In this document: positions 1-6,507 of the stretch, piece after piece
Layout of the letters: the number at the start of each line of letters is the position of its first letter
Position numbering within the stretch: position 1 is the stretch's first letter
Assembly (NCBI GenBank): GCA_027079365.1
Contig: JALWVW010000204.1
Location: 1 to 16,610, forward strand
DNA length: 16,610 bases
DNA from: Campylobacteraceae bacterium
GTDB taxonomy: Bacteria; Campylobacterota; Campylobacteria; Campylobacterales; Sulfurovaceae
Direction: 5' to 3'
Translations under genes and position numbers: made by a program
Notes under the pieces: model-generated
Told to the model about the DNA's origin: nothing
Databases searched by the model: none
The model's input: only the letters and a program-made list of their open reading frames with translations

Positions 1-312
1 GCCTTCAGCTATTCCAAAAGAGACGGCACGGCAGCTGCTTCCATGGAGGAGACAGTCAGGGGAGATATCGCCAAAGCTAGACACAAGGAGCTGACAGCAC
101 TGGTAGCAGAGAAGAATTACCAATTCAGAAGAAGCCACAAAACAGATCTTGAGGTGCTGTTGGAGAGTGGCAATGAAGGTGTCTTTAGGGGCTTTGATCA
201 ATATTTTAATCGCATCACTGTACAGAGTTCAGAGGAGCTCAGTGGCAACTGGGTTTGCCCTGATCAGGTTAGTGTCACAGCGGGTGGCAACAGAGCAACA
301 GTTTTACTATAA
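1..312 (+). CDS. mtaB: MtaB-like tRNA methylthiotransferase, C-terminal part (5' end outside window)
   Basis: The frame is open from the first base, so this is the last 103 codons of a longer gene. The visible part begins AFSYSKRDGTAAA, matching the YS-R-GT-A stretch near the end of the radical-SAM domain in MiaB/RimO/MtaB methylthiotransferases. A charged helix and a TRAM-like RNA-binding tail with GFDQYFNRITV follow. The known role of MtaB is to convert t6A37 of tRNAs reading ANN codons to ms2t6A, using two 4Fe-4S clusters; those cluster motifs lie upstream of the window. The tail and the Campylobacterota setting favour MtaB over MiaB, but the subfamily cannot be proved from this fragment. 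The ATG at 43 is internal and not a real start. The gene converges on the diguanylate cyclase gene, with about 50 bases between stops and no clear terminator. Confidence 0.75.
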   Translation, partial: AFSYSKRDGTAAASMEETVRGDIAKARHKELTALVAEKNYQFRRSHKTDLEVLLESGNEGVFRGFDQYFNRITVQSSEELSGNWVCPDQVSVTAGGNRATVLL

Positions 313-362
313 AATATTTTGGAAATCCCCATTGGTGCTTTGCTAAAATAAAGGATATCTAT

Positions 363-1730
363 CTATCCATTGGAATGCTGTGGTTTCTTTTTGGCCGTGT
401 AAAGCAATCTGTCTATCCTTGTCATCAGCGTTTCTCGTGTGTCTCCAACCCTGAAGCTTGTGACACCAAAACTGCAGCTCGTTGTAATGCCTGATGCAAA
501 AGAGTGTGTACGAATGAGAAGATCGAGATTGTCTGCCAGTTTCCTTGCAGTCTCTTCTTTGGTATTATGCAGAATGATAATAAACTCGTCGCCTCCCCAT
601 CTGCAAAGGGTGTCACTCTTACGAATAGACCGAGAGGTTAGCTCTGCCAATGCCTTCAGAATAGTATCTCCGGTTCTGTGTCCATAGTGATCATTGATCT
701 GCTTGAAATTGTCTATATCGAAAAAGATAAGACTAAGCCTGTAGTGATGCCTCTTGGATAATTCGATCTCTTTGTCAAGCGTGATATCAAACATATACCT
801 GTTGCAGGTTGAGGTAAGACTGTCTATAGTAACCAGTGTCTTCAACTGTTCGGTAACTTTGTTCTTTCCAGAAATCTCTTTTTTGAGTAAGTAGAGCCAT
901 ACGGAGAAGAAGAGGAAGAGAGCTGCAGAGCAGAGGAGCAGGAGATAGAAATAGGAGCGGGGAAGCATAGCCCTTTTTTTAAATACTATCCATTTCTTAT
1001 TGATACTCTTTTTTTCTTTCTCTGTGATGGCATCAATGGCTCTGTTGATGAGCGGCAGCAGTATTTCATAATCTTTTCTGATCATAATACTGACGGAAAA
1101 ACGGGAGGAGAGGCTACCTGATATTTTAAGATTGGGGAATGCCTCTTTGTTGAGCTTGTAGGCAACAACAGGTAAAATCTCAATCGTAGCAAATGCCTCT
1201 CCTTGATCTACCGACTGTAATGCTGCGTCAATAGTCTCTACATGGGTGATATGCAGGTCAGGATATTGTTTTTTAAGTATTTCGGACACACTATAGTTTT
1301 TTCCCACCACGATAGTTTTGTTTTTGAGCAGAGACACATCGTCGATAAACCCTGCATCATTTTTTGTCACGATGACAATAGGATAGCGCGCATAGGGCTT
1401 GGAGAAAGAGGCGTAGGAGAGCCTGTTTTGTGTGTTTAGTGTGGCGATGGTGATATCGGCAGTATGATTTTTGATAGCATAAAGGACTTCTGTCCAGTTC
1501 TTAGCTAGCATACATGGGCTTTTGATATGGAGTTTTTGCTGTATAAGATGCCAATAGTCTATACCAATCCCCGCAAGGTGCTGATCCTCTATGAGATTGA
1601 AGGGTGCCCATTGGGAAGTAGAGATGCATCTAAGTGGATGTTTCTTCACCAGGGATTGTTCTTGGGGAGAAAGTGTCAGTGCATAGGGCAGGGCAAGAAA
1701 AAGCAGAAATAACAAAGCTGTCTTTTTCAT
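363..1730 (-). CDS. Diguanylate cyclase with periplasmic solute-binding (SBP_bac_3-like) sensor domain
   Basis: Predicted to make c-di-GMP from two GTP in response to a small ligand bound in the periplasm. The 455-residue product has a signal sequence (residues 1-19, MKKTALLFLLF...), a solute-binding-protein-3-like region (about 25-250, with WAPFNLIED and ADITIATLNTQNRL), one membrane span (about 259-282) and a C-terminal GGDEF domain (about 300-455). The active-site loop is RWGGDEF, with GGDEF at 379-383. An RKSD allosteric I-site sits exactly five residues before it, so product inhibition is expected. DIDNFKQIND and GHRTGD, the metal and substrate motifs, are also present. The ATG at 1730 was chosen because it starts a proper signal peptide and follows GGGAGGGCAGGA; an in-frame TTG at 1748 lies before that ribosome-binding site. 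The gene follows the GGDEF-EAL gene by about 95 bases on the same strand. The ligand is unknown; family members often sense amino acids. Confidence 0.85.
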   Translation of the reverse strand: MKKTALLFLLFLALPYALTLSPQEQSLVKKHPLRCISTSQWAPFNLIEDQHLAGIGIDYWHLIQQKLHIKSPCMLAKNWTEVLYAIKNHTADITIATLNTQNRLSYASFSKPYARYPIVIVTKNDAGFIDDVSLLKNKTIVVGKNYSVSEILKKQYPDLHITHVETIDAALQSVDQGEAFATIEILPVVAYKLNKEAFPNLKISGSLSSRFSVSIMIRKDYEILLPLINRAIDAITEKEKKSINKKWIVFKKRAMLPRSYFYLLLLCSAALFLFFSVWLYLLKKEISGKNKVTEQLKTLVTIDSLTSTCNRYMFDITLDKEIELSKRHHYRLSLIFFDIDNFKQINDHYGHRTGDTILKALAELTSRSIRKSDTLCRWGGDEFIIILHNTKEETARKLADNLDLLIRTHSFASGITTSCSFGVTSFRVGDTRETLMTRIDRLLYTAKKKPQHSNG

Positions 1731-1824
1731 TTCGTCCTGCCCTCCCAAGTCAAACTCTATACACTAGTCATTGATTTTATAGAAAAGAGTGTAAAAAGAA
1801 ACTGAAAAGCATGAGGAGGGTTGG

Positions 1825-4125
1825 CTATTCTCCTAAATATTTCTGAATAAAATGATCGAGCGCAATAGGCTTTTCAAAGAGATACCCTTGGTACATAAGA
1901 TTTGGATCTATCGCCTTGAGTACTTTTTTTTGTTTTGTGTCCTCTATGCCTTCGACAATGATCGTGTAGCCAAATTTTCTTCCAATATCCAGCATGGTCC
2001 TGATCAGCATAAGATCATCAGGTTTGTCCTGTATATCTCTGATAAACTCTTTGTCGATTTTTAGTGTATCAAAAGAGAGTTTTTTGAGATAGGAAAGAGA
2101 AGAGTAGCCTATGCCAAAGTCATCGATTGCACAGTGAATACCTTCATTTTTGAGGGAAGTAATAATCTCTTGCGTTCCTTCAAAATTATCTATCAGGGAT
2201 TGCTCGGTGATCTCTATCATGAGCTCACTGCTGTCAATATGGTGTTTGTGTAGAATAGAGAGTAGTTCATCGACAAAATGATTGATCAGAAGTTGCTTGG
2301 CATCTACATTGACAGAGATATATTTTAGATGCCACCTGCCTGCATCCTTAAGTTTTGAGATTTGATGACATATCTCATCAATGAGCCACCAGGTAATAGT
2401 AGAGATAGCCCCTGTTTCTATGGCGGTAGGGATAAATTTATCAGGTAGTAGAAGACCATATCTTGGATGTTCCCATCTGATGAGGCACTCTGCGGCAATC
2501 AGCATATCATTTTCAATGGAAACAAGGGGTTGCAGGTGGAGTTTTAGCTGTTGATGCTGGATGGCAAAGGCGAGATCATGCTGCAAAAGGAAAAGCTCTT
2601 TTCGCTCCTGGTCCAATTGTGTACTATAGTAAGAGATACGCCGATGAGGGTTTTTCTTCGCTTGATACATGGCAATATCTGCGTGCCGTATCACCTCCTC
2701 CATATTGGTCTCCCCTGGTTTGATCACCACGATACCGATACTTGTCTGCATTGTAAGATGAATGGTGTCCAGCACAAAAGGCATTGAAAAGATCTTTTTG
2801 ATCTTTGACACATAGGTTTCCACCTTGCTTTCCAGTGTTCGGGATACTGTCGTAACGAATGGGAAAAATAGGATAAATTCATCTCCACCAAACCGACTGA
2901 TGATACAGTGATTTTTTGAAAGATTTTGAAGTCGCTTTGCAATACATATGAGAAGCTCATCTCCGGTTTTGTGCCCAAGAGAATCATTAATATACTTAAA
3001 TTTATTAAGATCAAGATAGAAGAGTATGGAGTGGTATTCCGTATGTTTCTCCTGTCGGATAAAAGTTTCCATATAGGCCTTGAGACCTCTGCGGTTTAGC
3101 AGTGAGGTCAGGTGGTCGTGCTTGGCATTAAACTCAAGTTCTGTCAGAGCAGTATGCTCCTTGGTTTTGTCTTGAATCATGCCCACTGCACCTTCTACAG
3201 CACCCTCTATATTGCTCAAAGGAAAGCAGGTGAGTTCGATCCACAGTTTCTTGCCTTTTCGTGAATGATAGGCACCGTGGTATATCTGTGATCCAAACAG
3301 CAAGGCTTTTTTTAGGGTAGGCAAGACCTGCTTGTCTGGAAGCAAGCTGATATCCAGTCCAATGATCTCCCCTCTGTTCGAGTCAAAGAGTGCAAGCAGT
3401 GCACTGTTTGCATCCGTAATCTTCAGGTTCTTATCGTAGGAAAAGATCGCCATAGGGGCAGACTGAAAAAAAGTATAGATCAGATTGTCTTTTATCTTCA
3501 GTGCCTGTGTTACCTTTTTTATCTGTATGTTCTTGTGTTTGATTTTTTCTTCTTGTCTGAGTTTTTGGACAGTAATATATATTTTACTGCCAAGATAGAT
3601 GAAGAGAACTGCAGCAGTAAGAAGATAGAGTTTTGTGCCATAAAATAGCATACTCAGGATAAGGGGCAGGAGAATCACAAAAGAGTATTGAATACTTAAA
3701 CGGCTGTCTGTGGAAAACGAGGTGCTTGCGCCGCTGGCAAAACTCAAAAGAAGCACCAAGACAAAAAGATGATGTCCAATATCGTGATCAACAAAAAATG
3801 TACCAACCCCAATAGCACTAAAGAGTGCGGCAGTAGCAAGGGCACCAAAGGTAAACCTTCGATACCATCCCTGTAGCGCATATTTCTGAGGGTCTTTTCT
3901 GAACAGTACACTATTGTAAAGCCGATAGCTCAAAAGAAGGTAGAGGAGTGTGCTCCATAGAACAACAGAGGAACCAAGGGCAGAAAACAGTACATAAGAG
4001 ACAAGGAAACCCAGAGCGCCTATAAGAATGAGACTTTTCTCTGAGAGCGTATAGAGCGCATCTACAAAAGTGAGATCTAATTTTGGTGGGCGCATAAGCG
4101 TATTGAATTCTTTGAGAAACTGCAT
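1825..4125 (-). CDS. Membrane-bound PAS-GGDEF-EAL protein (c-di-GMP synthesis/breakdown)
   Basis: A 766-residue signalling protein. Order: about six hydrophobic segments (about 30-190), a charged coiled linker (about 190-215), a PAS domain (about 215-325; FFQSAPMAIFSYD), GGDEF (about 330-500) and EAL (about 515-765). GGDEF is intact at 413-417, but the position of the inhibitory RxxD site reads KNHC, so feedback inhibition is probably absent. The EAL signature reads AECLIRWEHP: the catalytic Glu (E546) is kept and the second position is Cys. Other phosphodiesterase residues are present: ISVN, the Glu of EITEQS, CAIDDFGIGYSS, the Lys of LKID, VEGIE and QGYLFEKP. It could therefore be active as a phosphodiesterase, a cyclase or both. 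The ATG at 4125 is preferred; a TTG at 4152 and an ATG at 4095 are alternatives, and none has a strong ribosome-binding site. The gene lies just downstream of two small membrane-protein genes on the same strand. Confidence 0.85.
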   Translation of the reverse strand: MQFLKEFNTLMRPPKLDLTFVDALYTLSEKSLILIGALGFLVSYVLFSALGSSVVLWSTLLYLLLSYRLYNSVLFRKDPQKYALQGWYRRFTFGALATAALFSAIGVGTFFVDHDIGHHLFVLVLLLSFASGASTSFSTDSRLSIQYSFVILLPLILSMLFYGTKLYLLTAAVLFIYLGSKIYITVQKLRQEEKIKHKNIQIKKVTQALKIKDNLIYTFFQSAPMAIFSYDKNLKITDANSALLALFDSNRGEIIGLDISLLPDKQVLPTLKKALLFGSQIYHGAYHSRKGKKLWIELTCFPLSNIEGAVEGAVGMIQDKTKEHTALTELEFNAKHDHLTSLLNRRGLKAYMETFIRQEKHTEYHSILFYLDLNKFKYINDSLGHKTGDELLICIAKRLQNLSKNHCIISRFGGDEFILFFPFVTTVSRTLESKVETYVSKIKKIFSMPFVLDTIHLTMQTSIGIVVIKPGETNMEEVIRHADIAMYQAKKNPHRRISYYSTQLDQERKELFLLQHDLAFAIQHQQLKLHLQPLVSIENDMLIAAECLIRWEHPRYGLLLPDKFIPTAIETGAISTITWWLIDEICHQISKLKDAGRWHLKYISVNVDAKQLLINHFVDELLSILHKHHIDSSELMIEITEQSLIDNFEGTQEIITSLKNEGIHCAIDDFGIGYSSLSYLKKLSFDTLKIDKEFIRDIQDKPDDLMLIRTMLDIGRKFGYTIIVEGIEDTKQKKVLKAIDPNLMYQGYLFEKPIALDHFIQKYLGE

Positions 4126-4152
4126 ACATTTATTGTATCTAAAAAATGTCAA

Positions 4153-4341
4153 TTACCAAAAACGGAGAAAAAGTCCTATCAATAGAGAAAGCAAAAGGGT
4201 GATGACAAAGAGTAGGGGATTGTGCCAGGTGCTGCGAATGGTCAACCGTTTTTCCAGCCACTCTACTATCTTCATCGCGGGAAATACCATAAACAGCAGC
4301 ATAACAATACTAAATACCAAAGTAAGGACAATATCAATCAT
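4153..4341 (-). CDS. Small two-span membrane protein, unknown function
   Basis: Encodes 62 residues with two hydrophobic stretches (about 1-25 and 42-61) separated by a charged turn containing EWLEKRLTIR, so it is most likely a helical hairpin in the inner membrane. I do not recognise the family. The ATG at 4341 follows a purine-rich AGGGGGCAAG. The start lies 11 bases downstream of the stop of the 124-residue gene, and the stop is about 27 bases before the preferred start of the GGDEF-EAL gene, so the three are probably co-transcribed. Co-transcription suggests, without proving, a link to the signalling protein. Confidence 0.6.
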   Translation of the reverse strand: MIDIVLTLVFSIVMLLFMVFPAMKIVEWLEKRLTIRSTWHNPLLFVITLLLSLLIGLFLRFW

Positions 4342-4352
4342 AGACTTGCCCC

Positions 4353-4727
4353 CTATAGCCCATAATAACGATGCACAAAGTCAACCTCTTCCTGATTTTT
4401 CAGAGGGAAAGTTGTAAGAATGGTACCATTATTGTCTGTGACAGAGAGCTGAGAATTATCCATTTTGAGGTGTGTCTTTCCCCATGCTTTTTCCAGAGAT
4501 TCAAGCCTATGGAAGACCTCCATGTTGTCAGGCTTTTCTTTGAATGTTTTGTCCTCTTTACTCATGATCTGAAGGCCGCCAAAACGCTTGTCCAGGTAGT
4601 AAGGACTGTACTGCTTGATGAGTGCGTAGATGCGCGCATTTTTAGGGCTGGGTTTACTTTGTAGGTAGGCGCCGATGCCAAAAAAGAGAAAACCGAGTCC
4701 GAGTGCGATAAAAAGTAGTTTTTTCAT
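4353..4727 (-). CDS. Membrane-anchored hypothetical protein (124 aa)
   Basis: Begins MKKLLFIALGLGFLFFGIGAYL, a signal-anchor or signal peptide (about residues 1-22), followed by a soluble, presumably periplasmic, domain of about 100 residues rich in charged and aromatic residues. No lipobox cysteine and no cysteines at all are visible, and I recognise no domain. The ATG at 4727 has no clear Shine-Dalgarno sequence. A TATACT-type -10 on the minus strand at 4765-4760 would give a leader of about 25 bases. It appears to be the first gene of a leftward unit with the 62-residue membrane protein and the GGDEF-EAL protein. Confidence 0.6.
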   Translation of the reverse strand: MKKLLFIALGLGFLFFGIGAYLQSKPSPKNARIYALIKQYSPYYLDKRFGGLQIMSKEDKTFKEKPDNMEVFHRLESLEKAWGKTHLKMDNSQLSVTDNNGTILTTFPLKNQEEVDFVHRYYGL

Positions 4728-4819
4728 AGGTGTGTACCATGCTTTTTAGAATTTTTGTTAGTATAGGTAGTTTAGATTAAAAATGGCTTGACAGGCATCA
4801 ATATACTTTATGCAAGGCT
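4728..4819. promoter_or_regulatory. Divergent promoter region
   Basis: This AT-rich spacer lies between two divergently transcribed genes. On the minus strand a TATACT hexamer at 4765-4760 is suitably placed for the 124-residue gene. On the plus strand a TATACT hexamer at 4802-4807 points toward the 4820 gene and predicts a start near 4814. The -35 regions are poorly conserved, as is common for Campylobacterota housekeeping promoters. No operator-like dyad is obvious. Confidence 0.4.
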
Positions 4820-5221
4820 ATGCTACCATACTTGAAAAAAAGGCAGATGATACAGATGCAAAAGTTTTTTATTTTAGAGGGTGGCTATCTTTTGATTGGC
4901 CTCTTTATTCTGGGGATCACACTCTTTGTCAGCACAAGACCATTTATGCCCAAGGGTGCCTACAAAAAAGGACTGACATTGGTCACCTTGGTACTGGCAG
5001 TATTGATCGGCGCACATTACACCATGACGACCTCTCGTATGGCTGAAGTGAAGAAGGCATTTGTGCAGGATAAAGTGATTTTGTGTGAAAGTCGTATGCT
5101 AAGAAAAGCAGCCCAATCTGTTATGATACAAAAATCAAAAGCGTGGTCTATCCAAGGAGACCTTTTTGTCTCGCCTCACTACTCAAGACCTTTTCATGCT
5201 GCTCGTTGTATTGTAAAATAG
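4820..5221 (+). CDS. Small membrane protein, unknown function
   Basis: Encodes up to 133 residues. Two hydrophobic segments are visible: about 20-38 (GGYLLIGLFILGITLFVS) and about 50-66 (GLTLVTLVLAVLIGAHYTM). A basic, cysteine-containing soluble tail of about 65 residues follows, with two Cys (about 89 and 130) that could form a disulfide if periplasmic. I do not recognise the family. The start is uncertain: the ATG at 4820 leaves almost no leader after the predicted -10, and the ATGs at 4847 (AAAAAAGG just upstream) or 4856 would give a more natural N-terminus beginning MQKFFILEGGYLL. It lies upstream of the NO reductase cluster in the same direction, but a promoter region of about 255 bases separates them, so it need not be functionally linked. 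Confidence 0.55.
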   Translation: MLPYLKKRQMIQMQKFFILEGGYLLIGLFILGITLFVSTRPFMPKGAYKKGLTLVTLVLAVLIGAHYTMTTSRMAEVKKAFVQDKVILCESRMLRKAAQSVMIQKSKAWSIQGDLFVSPHYSRPFHAARCIVK

Positions 5222-5476
5222 CGGCATAAGTCCATTTCGCAACCCTTTTTTTATATACTCTTCTTGAGGGAAATTCATCCTTTTGGTCAGTGTAACTGTA
5301 TCATCAAATGCAGAGAGATTGAATTGGTGGCACAATAGGAGTATTTTTGCCCTTTTACGCTTTTCCTTGACTTGTATCAACCTTATCTTCGGTAGATGTT
5401 GCCATAATACTCCTATGCTTTGTGGGTGCCCTTACTATAGGGGTATCTATGCGCAGAAAATATTCAAAGGGGTTCT
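5222..5476 (+). promoter_or_regulatory. Regulatory region upstream of the nitric oxide reductase cluster
   Basis: No convincing gene is present in these 255 bases. They hold an FNR/NNR-like dyad (5367-5380), a CATAAT -10 candidate (5403-5408), and an 11-bp perfect inverted repeat whose arms (5335-5345, AATACTCCTAT complement, and 5406-5416) bracket the dyad and overlap the -10. The leader from the predicted start (about 5415) to the first ATG (5477) is about 62 bases and ends in AAAGGGG, a good ribosome-binding site. Confidence 0.55.
5367..5380 (+). promoter_or_regulatory. FNR/CRP-family operator candidate (TTGAC-N4-ATCAA)
   Basis: The sequence TTGACTTGTATCAA matches the FNR consensus TTGAT-N4-ATCAA at nine of ten defined positions. 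Its centre (5373.5) is about 41.5 bases before the start predicted from CATAAT at 5403-5408, which is the class II activator position. FNR/NNR/Dnr-type regulators commonly control nor genes in other bacteria, so placement in front of norCB fits. Which regulator binds cannot be told from the site alone. Confidence 0.6.
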
Positions 5477-5821
5477 ATGGAACAGCTCTATTTTAGACCA
5501 GAGATAGCACCGGATCAGTTTCTACCTATTTTTGTGGTTTCGACGCTTGTGCTTCTGTTTGGGGTAGGGTATGCTGCGATCATTACCCTCTCCAAGATGG
5601 GATACTTTTCCAAAAAATGGCATCCAGTTGGATATTTGATGTGGGCATTGCAAGCATATAGTCTGTATGAACTCTCTGTGATGATCCAGAGTAACCATTT
5701 TACCTCCAAGGTACTGATGGTGACGATGGTAGCATACCTGTTTATCCCACACCTCTATTTTTATCTGATAGAGGAGTCGGAGAAACGCTATGAAGAGACA
5801 GACAGTACAACACAACAATAA
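5477..5821 (+). CDS. Three-span membrane protein of the nitric oxide reductase cluster
   Basis: Encodes 114 residues with three predicted membrane helices (about 15-37, 51-71 and 79-98) and a short acidic, polar C-terminal tail. I recognise no named family. It is the first gene of the norCB unit: it has a clear AAAGGGG ribosome-binding site, follows the FNR-like promoter, and ends only 14 bases before norC. Position suggests an assembly factor or accessory subunit of the NO reductase. Small extra Nor membrane proteins exist elsewhere, for example NorH in Thermus, but I claim no sequence similarity to them. Confidence 0.7.
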   Translation: MEQLYFRPEIAPDQFLPIFVVSTLVLLFGVGYAAIITLSKMGYFSKKWHPVGYLMWALQAYSLYELSVMIQSNHFTSKVLMVTMVAYLFIPHLYFYLIEESEKRYEETDSTTQQ

Positions 5822-5835
5822 CACAAGGAGGAGAC

Positions 5836-6507
5836 ATGGCTAAGGAAAATCTTTCCGTCTGGACCAGTATACCGTTCTGGCGAAGATCAGCTGCGTGGGT
5901 GACGGGGTTTGCGAGTATTTTGCTTATCTGGCTGACATTTGACACAATGGGTCAGATTAGTATGGGTACGGAGGCAGACCTTGCAAAAGGTATTACGAAG
6001 AGGGTTCCCGCTCCCACAGTGATCAACTACCATATTGATTACAAGATGAGCGAAAAAAGAGGACATGAGGTGCCAGTCATTGGCAAAAAACAACCATTTT
6101 TTGGTAAAGAGTGGAGTGAAAAAGAGGCAGCAGCATTGCTACACCTGGGAAAACTGACATCACAGGCAAAAAACTGCATGAACTGTCATACACTACTGGG
6201 TAACGGCGCATACTATGCACCGGATCTTACCAAAGCATGGCTTGATCCTGCATGGCAAAAGAGTGGCGCAATGCAGGCCATGACAGGTAAAAATACTGTA
6301 GAAGAGGCGATGGCAGAGTTCTTGCAGCATCCTTCACAGTATCCTACGCATGCCAGAATGATGCCAAACCTGGACATTACGGCTGAAGAAGCCAAGGGTC
6401 TGGTAGCATTCCTCAAGCATATGAGTAGTATCGATACCAATGGTTTCCCTAGAAACTTCTCCAAAACGGTTGATCAATTCAAAAATGGAGGCACCAATGC
6501 TCACTAG
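5836..6507 (+). CDS. norC: Nitric oxide reductase subunit C (membrane-anchored cytochrome c)
   Basis: Predicted electron-entry subunit of a cNOR-type enzyme that reduces two NO to N2O at the periplasmic side of the inner membrane. One N-terminal membrane anchor (about residues 17-37) precedes a periplasmic cytochrome c domain. CMNCH at 114-118 binds haem c, followed by TLLGNGAYYAPDL, the characteristic NorC continuation. The Met of ARMMPNLDIT (175 or 176) is the likely distal haem ligand. At 223 residues it is longer than the roughly 150-residue pseudomonad NorC: the excess lies between the anchor and the haem site (about 40-92) and in a C-terminal tail after about 198. AAGGAGGAGAC directly precedes the ATG. 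The stop overlaps the start of norB by 11 bases, indicating translational coupling. Confidence 0.92.
   Translation: MAKENLSVWTSIPFWRRSAAWVTGFASILLIWLTFDTMGQISMGTEADLAKGITKRVPAPTVINYHIDYKMSEKRGHEVPVIGKKQPFFGKEWSEKEAAALLHLGKLTSQAKNCMNCHTLLGNGAYYAPDLTKAWLDPAWQKSGAMQAMTGKNTVEEAMAEFLQHPSQYPTHARMMPNLDITAEEAKGLVAFLKHMSSIDTNGFPRNFSKTVDQFKNGGTNAH

Noticed and set aside
4137..4152. TTGACA followed by TACAAT upstream of the GGDEF-EAL gene (minus strand)
   Set aside because: The two hexamers are only about nine bases apart, too close for a sigma-70 promoter.
4792..4807. TTGACA followed by TATACT before the 4820 gene
   Set aside because: Spacing is about eight bases, so TTGACA cannot be the -35; only TATACT was kept as a -10 candidate.
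5183..5380. A 65-residue minus-strand reading frame before the nor cluster
   Set aside because: It overlaps the end of a plus-strand gene and the regulatory region, has no ribosome-binding site and no recognisable domain.
6440..6496. Earlier in-frame starts for norB at 6440 and 6485
   Set aside because: Both lie deep in norC and lack a suitable ribosome-binding site; the ATG at 6497 has GGAG at good spacing and gives the expected NorB N-terminus.
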